From Cladopsammia gracilis (lineage: Eukaryota; Cnidaria; Anthozoa; Scleractinia; Dendrophylliidae), in contig JAJGOT010000418.1 of the NCBI GenBank assembly GCA_022457155.1, positions 607,501 through 671,500 of the forward strand: DNA of 64,000 nt, given 5' to 3'. Position numbers and translations under genes: made by a program. This document shows positions 22,994-37,759 of this stretch, one piece after another. The notes beneath the pieces are model-generated. The model was not told where the DNA came from, did not search any database, and was given only the letters and a program-made list of their open reading frames with translations. How positions within the stretch are numbered: the stretch's first letter is position 1; every line of letters begins with the position of its first letter.

Positions 22994-24287
22994 TCACGTG
23001 GACTGACTGAAGTAATTATCCCTGAAGTTGTCACAGGACTCAAGGAACTTTTGTTCCACCACGGAAAAGTTAGGGCCTCCTACCTGCAACACAACAAAGA
23101 CAGCTAAAATGTGTATGTCAAGTAGACAATAGACATTTCGTGGTGGATACACTAAGTAGGCTATGGTATCGGTGTGTCCTGCAGTTTATTTAACATGGTC
23201 GATACAATAAGTAGGCTATGGTATCGGTGTGTCCTACAGTTTATTTAACGTGGTCGATACAATAAGTAGGCTATGGTATCGGTGTGTCCTGCACTTTATT
23301 TAACGTGGTCGATACAATAAGTAAGCTATGGTATCGGTGTGTCCTGCACTTTATTTAACGTGGTCGATACAATAAGTAAGCTATGGTATCGGTGTGTCCT
23401 ACAGTTTATTTAACGTGGTCGATACACTAAGTAGGCTATGGTATCGGTGTGTCCTGCAGTTTATTTAACATGGTCGATACAATAAGTAGGCTATGGTATC
23501 GGTGTGTCCTACAGTTTATTTAACGTGGTCGATACACTAAGTAGGCTATGGTATCGGTGTGTCCTGCAGTTTATTTAACGTGGTCGATACACTAAGTAGG
23601 CTATGGTATCGGTGTGTCCTACAATTTATTTAACGTGGTCGATACACTAAGTAGGCTATGGTATCGGTATGTCCTACAGTTTATTTAACATGGTCGATAC
23701 AATAAGTAGGCTATGGTATCGGTGTGTCCTACAGTTTATTTGACGTGATCGATACACTAAGTTGGCTATGGAATCGGTGTGTCCTGCAGTTTATTTAACG
23801 TGATCGATACACTTAGTAGGCTATGGTATCGGTATGTCCTACAGTTTATTTAACGTGGTCGATACACTAAGTTGGCTATGGAATCGGTGTGTCCTGCAGT
23901 TTATTTAACGTGATCGATACACTTAGTAGGCTACCGCCTCCTGGTTAGCTCAGTTGATAGAGCACCGGTCTGTAGAGCGGGAGGTCTTGGGCTCGAATCC
24001 CTGCCGGACCAACACTCAAGGTCTTAAAATAACTGAGTATGAAGGTGCTGCCTTTGCTTTGACAGCTGTAAAATGGTAAAACCTTGACGCGGCTCGGATG
24101 ACTACGTAGAAATGGCGGTCCCGTCTCCCATGGGGTCCTAAAAGAACCACTGAGGACATAACAAACCCTGGCTGTGACCACCCTCAGTGTCAGTACTTGT
24201 TCATGGGTGGGGTGGGTCTGATTGATTGTGAAGTGCATTTGAATATGTATATAGAATTTGCGCTATACAAATGTAGAAATTTATTTT

Positions 24288-24318
<31 letters not shown>

Positions 24319-27300
24319 GGTATCGATGTGTCCTGCAGATCTGACTTGCAAAATCTTCAGGAACAAACCAGCTAATTTGCAGGTATGACACAAAATAAAG
24401 ATAGAAAGTAAGAGGATGATAGGAGGATATGATAAAAATAATTGAACTGTAAGATTCTATTGTAATTGAGTCTGTGGATGAATGCCTATGTGCGTGCGTG
24501 CGTGCGTGCGTGCGTGTGTGTTTTAACTTTTTTACAATTTCGAACTCCCGCTCACCTGGTGCTCTTTAACTTTTTCCATGGTGATTAGACGGCGAGACAC
24601 GTGTCTTGACAAACACTGTTCACTGTTTGCCACAAGTTTGAGGCATGGATGGCTTGGAATAAGTGCTTCTGAATAACTGAAAGGAATAAAAAGTACAACC
24701 TTTCACATCTAATTAATGTTGGTTTTTAAATCAAGACTATTTTTATTATAAAAAGAAACATAGAATGCACGATCACTGCAACAAACCGATGAGAATGGCC
24801 GGATCTGGTTTCCAGACCTAGATCAGTATTAATATTAAATTATTAAATACCTCACCTCTAATCCAAACCCACAACCTGGCCGATTCTACATACTCCCTAA
24901 AATCCATAAAAAAGGAAATCCTGGTCGCCCCATCATATCCAGTAATGGTCACCCTACCGAACGCATATCTGAATTCGTTGATTATCATCTAAAACCTCTG
25001 GTACAGTTACTTCCTTCATACATCAAAGATACCACCCACTTTCTCCTTAAACTTCAACAACTTGGAAAACTCCCAGATAACGCTATCCTCGTAACCCTTG
25101 ATGTTTCTTCGCTATACACTAATATACCTCACAAAGACGGAATCGATGCTTGCCGCTATTTTCTCAACACCCGCCTACATAAAAAAGTTCCTACAGAAAG
25201 ACTTTGTGACCTTATCCAAATGATTCTTGGCATGAACAATTTCACTTTCAATGATGATCACTACTTACAGATCCACGGGACAGCCATGGGCACACGTATG
25301 GCACCCTCCTACGCGAATCTTTTCATGGCTAAATTTGAGCAACACGCTTTGGAAAACACTGTTTTCAGACCCTACATTTGGTGGCGATACATTGATGACA
25401 TTTTCATGGTATGGACTAAAGGAGAAGAAAACCTAATAACGTTTCTAAATTACCTAAACTCTCTCCACCCTACAATCAAGTTCACTCACGAATATTCCAA
25501 TTCGCTTATACAGTTCCTTCCGTTCCTTGACGTTCAAGTTCAGCTTAAAGACAACCAAATCCAAACGGACCTTTACACCAAGCCCACAGACAAACATCAA
25601 TATCTTTTAAAATCGTCATGTCATCCAAGTCACACCAAACGCTCGATTCCTTTCAGCCTTGCCCTAAGATTAAGGCGTATATGTTCTACTGATTTTCTTT
25701 TTGAAAAACGCTCTGCGGAACTGATTAATTACTTAGTGAAACGAGGATACAGCCGCACTTTCCTAAAAAGTGAAATTCGACGCGTCCATTCCATCCCTCG
25801 CTGTGATCTTCTAAATGAGCCAGAACAACAGAAGAAAGCCTCCGACCGAACACCTTTCGTAATCACCTTCAATCCAGCTATTTGTAATCCCTCCTCTGTT
25901 GTACGAAAACACCTTAACATTCTTCAATCCTCCACCCGCTGCAAACAAATTTTTCCTTCACCACCTGTCGTTGCTTATAGGAGAAGTGCAAGCCTTCGTG
26001 ACCTCCTGGTTCATACTAAACTTAGGAAACCAACCAGCGAGAGAGCGGATCAGATAGTGCCTCCAGCAGGAGCTTACAGATGCAACCACCCACGCTGTTT
26101 GACCTGCCAATTTATTCAACAAGGCCAAAAGAAATACACTTTTTTTACTACTAAAGAGGAACGTTGTATTTATAATCACATAACATGTAATTCTAAAAAC
26201 CTGATCTATATGATCCAATGTAAAAATTGCTTTAAACGTAATATATCGTGTCAATACATCGGAGAAACAAAACGCAAACTTAATGAACGCTTTGGTGAAC
26301 ATCGCCGTTCTGTAGAGAATCCACATCACCTCAGCTGCCCTACTCCTATATCACAACACTTTAATCTACCGGGACACTCTACTAAGGATATGCAACTTAT
26401 ACCACTGGAATTAATACGTAATAGCAGAGACTCTGTACGAAAAGCGCGTGAAGCTTTTCTCATAGACAAAGCAAAGACGTTAGAACCACTTGGAATCAAC
26501 AGACGCGACGAACTTCATTAACTTTCTCATCACTAGTCAGTTTAGTTTATCACCCGTCAAACCCTTCGCCAATCAAATTCATTGTTTTTGTTATTCTTTA
26601 GTTTTTTTCAAAACCACTTGTATAACGGTTTTACAGTTGTAATCATTTATAGTGCTAGCCCCTGAAGAAGCTTTGTTTTGCAAAGCGAAATATTGGGCAC
26701 TATTATATTCCACTTTTATTTTATTTTATTTGCTTCTGCTTCTGCTTCTGTTTTTCTGCCGTAAGGATCAGTTTGCTGTTTTTTGCTTCACTATTTTTAT
26801 TATGGCAGTTAAAAACATCTGGATGCCTAGCTCGAAACAAAAAATACAGAAGTTAGGTTGGAACGTAGCCAGCTTTGTAGTAAAAAGGATTTTAGCTATA
26901 TACACAATCTTGACAATCTTCTGATAGAAAGTCAAAGGGGAAAACAAAACCTGAGTATTGGGGAATCAATGTCAATAAAGTACACGACTCTGTTGATCAC
27001 AAATGGCTGAGAGAAATGATGACTTCACACAGATTTCCTGAATGAATTAGTGGAGTTGTACATTACTGCAATCAATTAAATTAAATTAACGTTCATATTA
27101 TACTGAACGTTAATTTAATTGACGTTAATTGTACCGAACGTCAATTAAATTAACGTTCAGTACAATATGAAAAACACAAAAAAACAGTCGGAAATTGTCT
27201 AGAGCATTTCAGATCAAAGGTACGCGCAAATAAAAGGAAATTCCCACAAAGCAGTTCCTATCAATGAATTTTCATGCTTACCCCGGACGATAGACAGGTA

Positions 27301-30300
27301 GCCAGTATACCAGTCGTCCTTTAAGCACTAGGTATCGAGCTGCCATGTCTAACAAGGTGCTGAGAATCTCTGACAGACGACAGCCTCGTATGGATGAAGA
27401 AAATGGCGTTTGTTCTCTATAAGATAAGGAAAGCTACAGTTGCTGATAATGTACATATAATTTGACGTTAATAAATCATGCACATGTGAACTGCGGGTGA
27501 AAGAATTAAAGAGAAAAAGGAAGTTAGATCTTTTTAGTTGAGCAGCAAACTGACCAGTTACAAATGGAGCACAACTGACCAGCTCTCCAGTTGGCTTCAT
27601 AGCACTTAAAAAAAAAGCATTTCACTGGCATCAAAAGGTCATGGCTTCAAGTTCCATTTCAGCCTGAACATTTTCGGACCTTCTTTGCCACTTGTCAAAT
27701 CTCTGACATCAACGCAATGATTTGTACTCAACAAATTTACACTGTTTACAGATGAAAAAACGGGGAGGTGAAGTGGTCCAGTGATTAGTGCATCAAGCTG
27801 CAGGTTGGTGGTTCAAGCTTGGTCTCTGACATGAATGCAGTGATTTTCACTCGACAAATTTACACTGTTTACAGATGAAAAAACGGGGTGGGGTGCAGTG
27901 GTGCAGTGGTTATACCATCAACCTGCAGCAGGTCGGTGGTTCAAGCCTCGTCTCTGACATAGTACTGTTTTCTTAGACAAGAGACTTTGCTCCACGTTGT
28001 ATCTCTCCACCCAGGTGTATAAATGAATACCAGCGACGTAATGCTGGGGGTAACCTTGCGATGGACTAGCATCAAATCCAGGGGGGAGTACAGTGTAGTA
28101 ATACTCTCCGTCGCTTCATGCTACAGAAATTGGATTAAGCTCCGGCAGTTGTGAGCCATTAGGCTTGTGAAGACTTACCTTAACAGATTAAAAACAGAAA
28201 CCTTGATGGATTCAAGAAAGACAAGATACAAAACTATAATGATGACAACTGACCACTGTCATTTGTATCCTGAGTAAATTTGACTTACTGACTCTTGGGC
28301 TCCTCTTCAAAGTCTGTGTTGGAGTCTAATTTACGCGCTCCTTCCCGAATTCCGTAAGGGGCTAAGGTATAAATTGAATTTAACAAATTAAAAATGTGTG
28401 CAATGTCTTCATATGTTCACTCGATGCTTTGCTCAAACTTTCAAGAAATGTCCACATTTTAAAAAGGTCACTTAGATATAGGTTATTAAAAGAATTTAAT
28501 AAGATAATAATTTTTAATCACTTGTGCATATTCTCAATACTGTATATAACTTTTTAAACACTTGTATATTTATATTTTTAAGTTTCACTGCATTTATTGT
28601 AATATGTATTTTGTGCTAGTTCTTATTGTTTTATTAATTTATTTCTATCTTTTGTATTACAAAAAAGCCCCTCTGGGAAAGATAATAAATAATGTGTGTA
28701 TTCTGGTGAATTGCGGTATTGCATCTTTTGCCCGGCCTCAAATAGCCAATGTGTCATTTTAATTTAAAAAATGTAGTGGACAGGATTTTTATTTTATTAA
28801 ATTCACTTCATGTAATAAAGTCTTGTTGTTGATTATTCTTAGTTGATTACAAAATGTAAGTCAACAGTTCACTGTAGTCTTTATACATCAAATATTTGCC
28901 AGCCCAGATATTCTCTGTATTGATTTGGATAATGATCCATTTCCCAACCAGAGAAAGATTTTTAGTCACAGCCACATAAAATCACACAGTCTGTTATCAT
29001 AAAGTTGTTACTGTGGTTACTTATGGTCTGTAAAAATACATGTAAAGTTGTTACCATGGTTACTCAGGGTCTGTTATTGTTAAGTTGTCACCATGGTTAC
29101 TCACGATCTGTTTTGTATAAAGTTGCTACCATGGATACTCAGTCTGTTATTACAAAGTTGTCATCATGGTTACTCATGGTCTGTTATTACCATGTTTACT
29201 CACAGTCCATTATTAAAAAAGTTGTTACCATGGTTATTCACTGTCTGTTGTTATAAAGTTGTTATGATGATTACTTACGGTCTGTTATTATGGCATCAAA
29301 TAATGGGACTTCTCTCAGTCCCAGTCTTCCAGCATCTGCAACCAGCACATCCACAAAATAACTGCCAAGTCCATACTGAGCAAAGTTGGCTTTAAAATTC
29401 TCATCTCGAGCTTTAGGATACAAAATAAAAACATCTCACTAACAACGAGCAATGCATAATATTATAGAATATTTTCATATTGGTGCCTGCAGTAACTTAA
29501 ATAACTTAGATGGAAGTCTATTACCTCTCCATTGCCCTTGCCTGTTTGCTCGAGAACTTCTACCTTTAAAACACAAAGACAATGAAACACTAATTTATAT
29601 TTCACAGAAAAAATATGATTAAAAAACAGGCGTGACACTTTAGTTTAGAACAGTTCACATAGAGTTTCATGTCATATTATTGACATTATTTTTTTGCATA
29701 TTAACTACATGTAAAACAGTGAATAGCACTGTTTGCACACTCTGATTGGTGACTGAAACTTGGATTAGCAAGCGCTATTCACTTCCAAGCAATTTGCATG
29801 CGAAAATTATAATCATTCACAGGAATAAATGAGTTAAAAATCATCATTTTCGTGCTATATTATCTCACTGTTTTAGTATGCACTAAAACAACTATTCACC
29901 CCAGAGTCGGTGGCCAGCGGTGAATATTTAAAGTGACTCAGTAAATATCAACCACAAGCCACCTCCACTTCAGTGAATAGTTGTTAAATATACCATCTTT
30001 ATTATATACATACTGAGATTTACACACCAGAAAACTATGAGATAAAAATCGTCCCTTCACGTATGACAAGCCATCCTATTGGTCATACGATTTTCCTCAC
30101 TAGTGAAGAATATCGTATGACCAATCAGAATCGCGATACGACATTTTTCACTAGTGACAAAAATCGTACGCGGGAATTCCCGCCATTCGGTGTGCCTTCG
30201 CCCTCCTTGAAGGCCTCGAAGAAATTAATTCATGGCGACAAAAGGGTTTAAAGTTTCATCACTTCAATGAAAAATGCGGATTTCTGCGGACCTAAAGAAA

Positions 30301-33300
30301 AGAACTTTAACAGATTTTGCTGAAAGGGAAAATATACGTTTAACAGGAGAAAGAATAAGGCTAAAAGAAGCTAAAAAAAGCAATTAAATCGCCAAACGTG
30401 CAAGCAAGTTTGAACTCTCGCCATTTGTTGTTGTTATGAAAGCGGCAAAAACTTCAAAATACAGGTACGCAAACTTGCTTTGTTTTTGTCGTAAAGTGTC
30501 TTATTATGTATAGTCTTGTTATAGTTTTGGAAAAAATTATTGTCGTGGTTATTTTTGTTAGATGTGTGAATTCGGTGAATTTTTCCACTTGAAAGTTGAG
30601 TCTGACAATAAAACAAGAACCTGGCCTTCTACTGAAGTGTTGATAATTTAATCGTTTCATCTTTTTTTTCTGTTGTGTAAATCTCAGTATGCATATAATA
30701 AACAAATTACTTCACGGTTCGTTCGCTTGTATGATTTTTATTCACTCGTTGGAAAGAATCGCAAACTCACTCGCTCGCAAAGCCTCGCTCGTTCGTTTGT
30801 GATTCTTCCCAACTCGTGAATAAAAATCGTACGCGCTCACCAACCGTGAAGTAACCTCTATGTATTTAATAAATACAAACTTTATTGACCAGCCCTCCAG
30901 ATGGTTTGATAACTTTTTTAAAAAAAATCACACAGCAATACAAATACACTACAAAAATGGCAATTACACAGTCTATTATGGTTTGATAACTTAGCAATTG
31001 GTAAGCATTGTACTATTTTCAAGTCATTAGTTTGAGTCCTTTTCAAGCCTTATAAATAAATTGGTATATACATGTATATCTTATTTAAGTACTTATACAC
31101 ACAGTAAGTGTTTACATGGCCTGATGCATGTATTCATTATAGTGAACCAAGCAGCACTGTGCTCTCAAACAATCTTTTACAATCCAGAAGAAACAGTGAC
31201 AGTACCTCACAATATGGACACTAACCTCTGCCATGAAGAAGTATATGATCAATGTCACTTCCCATCACATGGGCTCCAAAATGAGAACAAGACAAGAGAA
31301 CACTTCCTGAAAGGAACATACTGTAATTGAAGGCTTTCCTACAAAAGGGCCCACTGTATATCACTTTTTGGGCTGATTTTCCTTTTTTTGCAGGATCGAG
31401 ATAATTTTTGGCTTGTTTTGACATGACAAACATCGTTGTGTTTTGCTGATTTGCAACTTGTTTTCGAGAAATAAATTTCTTTTGTTTTTGGTTAACCCTT
31501 TCACTCCCAGAGTCAATAATAGAGACATGTATGTAGTGTAGTTCTACATGTAACTTTTGAGTCTGTTGATAAAATCCTATGGTGTGACCATTCAAATCAC
31601 ACCTCTTCAGCAGTACTTTTGCATGGTACCATTTGTTCTAACGTTTGAGTCTGTTGAGGAAATCCTATGGTTTGACCATTCAAATGAAACCTCTTCAGCA
31701 GTACTTTTGCATGGTACCATTTGTTTTTCAATATTTTTATTACAAAATAAAATTTTGGATTTTTCTTGAATTTTAATGTTTGGCACTCTTGGGAGTGAAA
31801 AGGTTAAACAATACATTTGCATGGCTTTTCAAAGACGCCACTGCATTTTTTGCAGCGTAATTCTCGAAAACGAGTCTGCCAAAAATTACAGAGCTCGATC
31901 TGCAAAAAATGAAAATCGGCCCAAAAAAGGAAAGCCTTCAATTATATAGTATCAACACCAACACTAACTGAGAGGAAGAAATACCCAAAAATACTCAGCG
32001 CGTTCAGCTGATTATTTGGGAATTACTTTCATTAATCGGGAACAGATTGCATTATTGAAATTAAAATTCAGGTTTTAAATTGATCATTGGAATCTTTCAA
32101 TGGTAGTCTAATTCAAAATAACGAATGTTGATTGGTTTATTTACTGACATTGGTCAGAAGTTCACAGGCAAAATATGCAACCCGTTGGCCACTGTTGGTT
32201 TCAGAGAATTCACTCGCTTGTACTTCATAAGAAAGTTTCTTCACTTTCGGTGAAAATTTCTCTTTCAGTACCACCACACTAGCATTTTAAGAATTCTTCT
32301 TCAGAGTTTTGTAAATGCCAAGCTTCTATACGTCAAAAAAAAAATACTCAGTGATGAATTTTTGTTGAGCGAACAGAAATAGGTCAGACGTGTCAAGCCG
32401 TCAACTGTTGCCTGCTTTGTATGTGAACATTCGCCTGATGTCAATAACAAATCAATCAGTATTTGTTATTTCAAATGAGGCTACCATTGGAAGATTCCAA
32501 TAATCAATTTAAAACCTGAATTTTGACTTCAATGTAATCCATTCCCAATTCATGAAAGTCATTCACAAATAATAAGCGGAACGCGCTGAGTATTTTGACT
32601 GCAAAAAAACGTTTTAAAAACTTAAAAATATTTCTACATAATTTATATCTCCACCATAATCATTTTGTTCATAGTTCATTTATTACCATGCCATAAGATC
32701 TTGCTGAGTAATTATTAAGCAATGGTGCTAACTGCACAAAAATTGCAACAGTGAAAAATTATTACAGGATATATTACATTATACACTTCTTTTAAGAACA
32801 TCAAACTTAATGTCAGCACGCACTATTTACTGTCCTGTGTGGTTATAGAACATCAAACTTAATGTCAGCACGCACTATTTACTGTACTGTATGGTTATAG
32901 AACATCAAACTTAATGTCAGCACGCACTATTTACTGTACTGTATGGTTATAGAACATCAAACTTAATGTCAGCACGCACTATTTACTGTACTGTATGGTT
33001 ATAGAACATCAAACTTAATGTCAGCATGCACTATTTACTGTACTGTATGGTTATAGAACATCAAACTTAATGTCAGCACGCACTATTTACTGTACTGTGT
33101 GGTTATAGGCCAGTGAAGTTCGTGGACTTTGCAATCACGGAAGTCATTGCTTCTAAATATTATGTTTACAATATGATCTTATGTCCTTTTTAAAAATAAA
33201 ATGAGCCTTTACCAGTTCCAACAAAAGGATCATAGACAAGGCTTCCTGAGTGGACCTTCAAGAAAAAAAGAAAACCATGACAGGCATGTGTTTGTCTGTA

Positions 33301-36300
33301 GGATAACTGATTGTTTTTATTCTTCACCTGTTTTATTCATTGTTATTCTTTATTTTGTCTGCAATATTGTTTAAAACCTAAAAAACCATAAATCTTTAAT
33401 ACTTTGTTGTGGACCGCAGACAGTAGTTACTAAATACCTGTCCTTGATTGGCCATTAAGAAAGAAAGTTGAGGATCCATGGATGTGTTTCCAATAAAACG
33501 TCTTGTCTTTAGTGAATACTGCTTTAGCAAGTGCCGCTGCCCATTGCCAATCTAGTATAGAAAAGCAAGTACATTCATTTGTAACTTAACTAATAAATTA
33601 AGGAATAAAATAATGATCATAATAAAAGTACTGCATAAGACATATTTTTACTGTTTTTCTAACCAGGCGTCCAAAGAACAATCGCTCTGGGTGGACTGGG
33701 GCAGCATTTGGTTCATCTCCATAATCCAGCAGTAAAGAGAACACATGATCAGGAGCAGACAGGTTCACACGCCCTTCAAAAGGAAGGAACTCAAATTGCT
33801 GTGGATGACATCATAGTCTGTTATAATTCACTCTCAGAGCAACACATAATCCACTAGTAAAGAGAACACATGATCAGGAGCAGACAGGTTCACATGCCCT
33901 TCAAAAGGAAGGAACTCAAATTGCTGTGGATGACATACCATGACTTACATTGCCTCTTTAATCGCTACCACTTAAATATGTAGACTAATATGACTTTATA
34001 ACATCAAGTTTAAACAGTTAAAACCATCTGGAAATGAATAGAAATTTTAGTCTTCATTTTATGACATGCCATCTTTTATATTATACACAGCTGCCTACAG
34101 ACTGTTGAAAGAAGTTTGATAAAGAACTGACAGACCAGTTTATGACAATTCAGATCAATTGTTCTAGGAAATAAACGTTATGAATGATGTATGTACTTGT
34201 CAAGGGTTAGGGTTAGGTTACAGCAACAATACATGAAGTACATGTAACTCTACAGATCAGCTTCTGTTTTGTTATATTGTCTAACCTTTATTATTTTCAA
34301 TTACATTACTTTTCCCTGCCTCGAATAGCGTTTTTGCTAATTTGCAGGGGAACTGTACTTAAGTTTATATGTCTAATAAAGTTTTGTTTGTTGTTGATAT
34401 GTACACAATATACATATGTACACAATATACACATGTACACAATAAACATATGTACACAATATACATATGTACACAATATACATATGTACACAATATACAT
34501 ATGTACACAATACACATATGTACACAATATACATATGTACACAATATACACATGTACACAATATACATATGTACACAATATACACATGTACACAATAAAC
34601 ATATGTACACAATATACATATGTACACAATATACATATGTACACAATATACATATGTACACAATATACATATGTACACAATATACACATGTACACAATAA
34701 ACATATGTACACAATATACATATGTACACAATATACATATGTACACAATACACATATGTACACAATATACATATGTACACAATATACACATGTACACAAT
34801 ATACATATGTACACAATATGACTAAGACAGTCAGAGGGCCAATAACTAACATCAACCAATCAGAATGCTCGATTGCCAGTCCAATATTCTCTAAGTATTG
34901 GACTGGGCATTGTCCCGAATGATCCCGCGCGATCCTCCCGCCGGCAGGAGTCGTGTAATAAATCTCTTATTAACCAAGCTTGCTCAGGACTTTACTGGGA
35001 GAATATCGGCCCTCGGTCTTTTCTGTACGGACCTCGCGCATACTGTCAAGACCTCGGGCTGATATTCTCCCAGTACGGCCCTCCCACTTGGTCAATAAGA
35101 TATATGTACACAATATACATATATGTACACAATATACATGTACATGTAAGATCTCACAATAAAAGTCATATTGCAGGATATTATTTTTAACTGATTGACT
35201 CAGCTGTGTGCAAATTACAGCTGTATAATATCTACTTTATTTAAACAGCATTAAAATAAATATTTAATATTCTTTTAGACCACCCATATGCATGTACTTA
35301 CATCAATAAGCTCTTTCTGTTGACTTATGGTCAGTTTTTTATTGAAAGATTCAATGCTGATTTTGAATGTTGAGCTGCCGCATGAGAAAGGTTTCTGGGT
35401 GAGAAATATAAACTAAGTTGAATATTAGTTTACATTAATCTAGACATTAACAAGCCACTCAGTAATTTTACAGTTGAGAGCAGGCAGAGGTCAGAGTTTG
35501 AATTTACACAGTGAGGCAATTCTGTACACAGCCCTGCCAGCTATTTTAGTCAACCAACCAGGTAGCCAGTATTCTATCTAAATAAATGTTATCTATTTCA
35601 AATGTAAACTATATAACTTATTAATAAGTACAAATAATGGTTGATGATGTTATAAGATGGCAGGATATCCAATAAACTTCTATTATAATGTAACATAGTA
35701 CAATAATTTACTACTATTGCTTAATTCTGATGTACTCAAGAAATAAGTAAATCTAGATCACTTAAAATTTATTCCTGTAATAGCAAACACAGCCATCACC
35801 TTTTATAATTCAACACATTGATACACTGCCCAAATATGGTAAAAAAGTTATCGATATATGCTATGTCTACATGAGGTACATCCAACGATGGAGGTAAGTT
35901 TTGCATTTTGACAAGAAAATGCAAAAATGATGGACCGGCCTCGATATTTTTTCTTCAAACTGTGCTTTGTTATCAATGTGTTGAATTATAAAACTATTAT
36001 AGAGCTCAAGCTTGCATGATATCGCCTAATTTTAGCCGACGAGGCCATAAGAATTTGGCGATATCACGCGCGCTTTCGCGCTATAATAGTTAAGTGTAAA
36101 CCTTTCAGTGTGGCTTTCAGACAGCATTTCACAAAGTTACATGTGCATGTACAATGTAAATACTAGGAGAAGATAATTTTAAAAAAGATTATTTAAAAAC
36201 TATACTATTTAACTACAGTATTGCTAAAATTATAAAACCTTCTTGGACCTTTACTGTTCCCAAGGGTGGTCTGTATCAAGAAAATCAAACCTGTTTGGGC

Positions 36301-37719
36301 CTTAACTGTTTCCAAGGGTGGTCTGTATCAAGAAAATCAATGGTACTGTAATAGTACTGTACCTTATTATTCAACTCTGACATCATTAAATACCTTGTAA
36401 GGGAAAGAGAACACGCAAAATATCCAAAAGTATTACCGGTACACAGTAGATTGCCATATTACACCTAAGTGACCTGGTTTAAAGACACAAGCTATTACAG
36501 AAAAAAAAGAATTTCAGTCGAATAATAAATCCAGGGCTCGAAAAAATACTATGCAACTTGTAAAACATCTGTGCATATTATCTGTTAAACCACCCAATAG
36601 GCCATTTGCACGATGACGTCATTTGACTACTACTACCAGAATTCATTTTGTTTTTCCTTTCTTATTTAAATTTTGTAATCCCAGTGGGGTTTAAATAACA
36701 ATAGCCCTCATTTGCACTACAAAACAAAAAACTGAAGGATTCTGGTAGTAGTAGTCAAATGACGTCATCGTGCAAATGGCCTATAAGGTGTATAATATAC
36801 ATGTATTACTGCACAAGTAAGTCGCCACCCTATACTATTTAGTCATGTACCACTTTATGAGCTGGATATTCATGAATACTCTTCGTCACATCTGATAAAT
36901 TCTTTCCATGACCCCACAGTTCATAGATAGACCTATGCAATGCAAAAAAATATAAATTAATTGATATGATAAAACTAACAAACTGACAGTGTCTATAAAA
37001 TCAACTTAACCTGACAATTTCAATAAAATGGATCAGATGAAAACTCACTTTATTGCAACAGCTCTGGACAGCAAATTCCTTGCACATTCTTCATTTGGTA
37101 GGAATATCAACAAGTGTGGGTTCTGTACAAGATGAAGTTTTAAAACTACATTAACAATCAGTATGCTATTCTAGTAGACAAAGAATTTTTGTTAACTTGG
37201 TTATCCTGTGCCTAGACAAGCAGATGAATGAAAAGTTTCCAGTTAGCTCTTAGAATCATCAGTTTTGTTCAGTGAAATCTTTTTTGTGGATCAAGTGCGA
37301 AATTGCACAAATTAGACCTTACACTGTACAGGTACATGGTGTACCTGGTAAGTTAAATTTCATTCTTTTTGACACATGAAAATTTGTTAATCAACTGAGT
37401 TGATAAGGTAAGTTGGCCATCATAAAAAGATTCAAAAGCTGATCAACACAGTTGATGAAACCAAATTTTCATGTTTCAATCCCCCCCCCCCCCCCCACCG
37501 ATACAGTGCCATACATGTAGTTTCTTTAGAAACTAAACCCTTTAATCTTTTTTAGGTGTGTTTCTCTATACTTGAAGTATTGGTATACTGACAACACAAC
37601 ATTGTTACAATGATGATGATGATGATGAAGATTATTCTGTATGGTCATCTTGACTGAGTCTATATACTGGTTCCCTCCCGGGGGGGGGGGCGGGGGGGGG
37701 GGGGTACTCCCATATATGA

Positions 37720-37759
<40 letters not shown>

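Noticed and set aside
23941..24012. Functional tRNA gene
   Set aside because: A- and B-box-like words are present, but acceptor and T stems do not pair well and a SINE body and tail follow.
28200..28260. Additional TRMT11 exon between exons 12 and 13
   Set aside because: A donor-like GTAAGT is present at about 28175, but every frame through the possible exon has a stop in the required phase; exon 12 joins exon 13 directly with matching phase.
33841..33940. Extra real exon of TRMT11
   Set aside because: It repeats exon 6 residues, has no donor, and would break the phase that otherwise runs cleanly through 15 exons.
34277..34859. Overlapping open frames of 150-180 codons on both strands
   Set aside because: All come from the 17-bp, nearly self-complementary minisatellite inside a TRMT11 intron.
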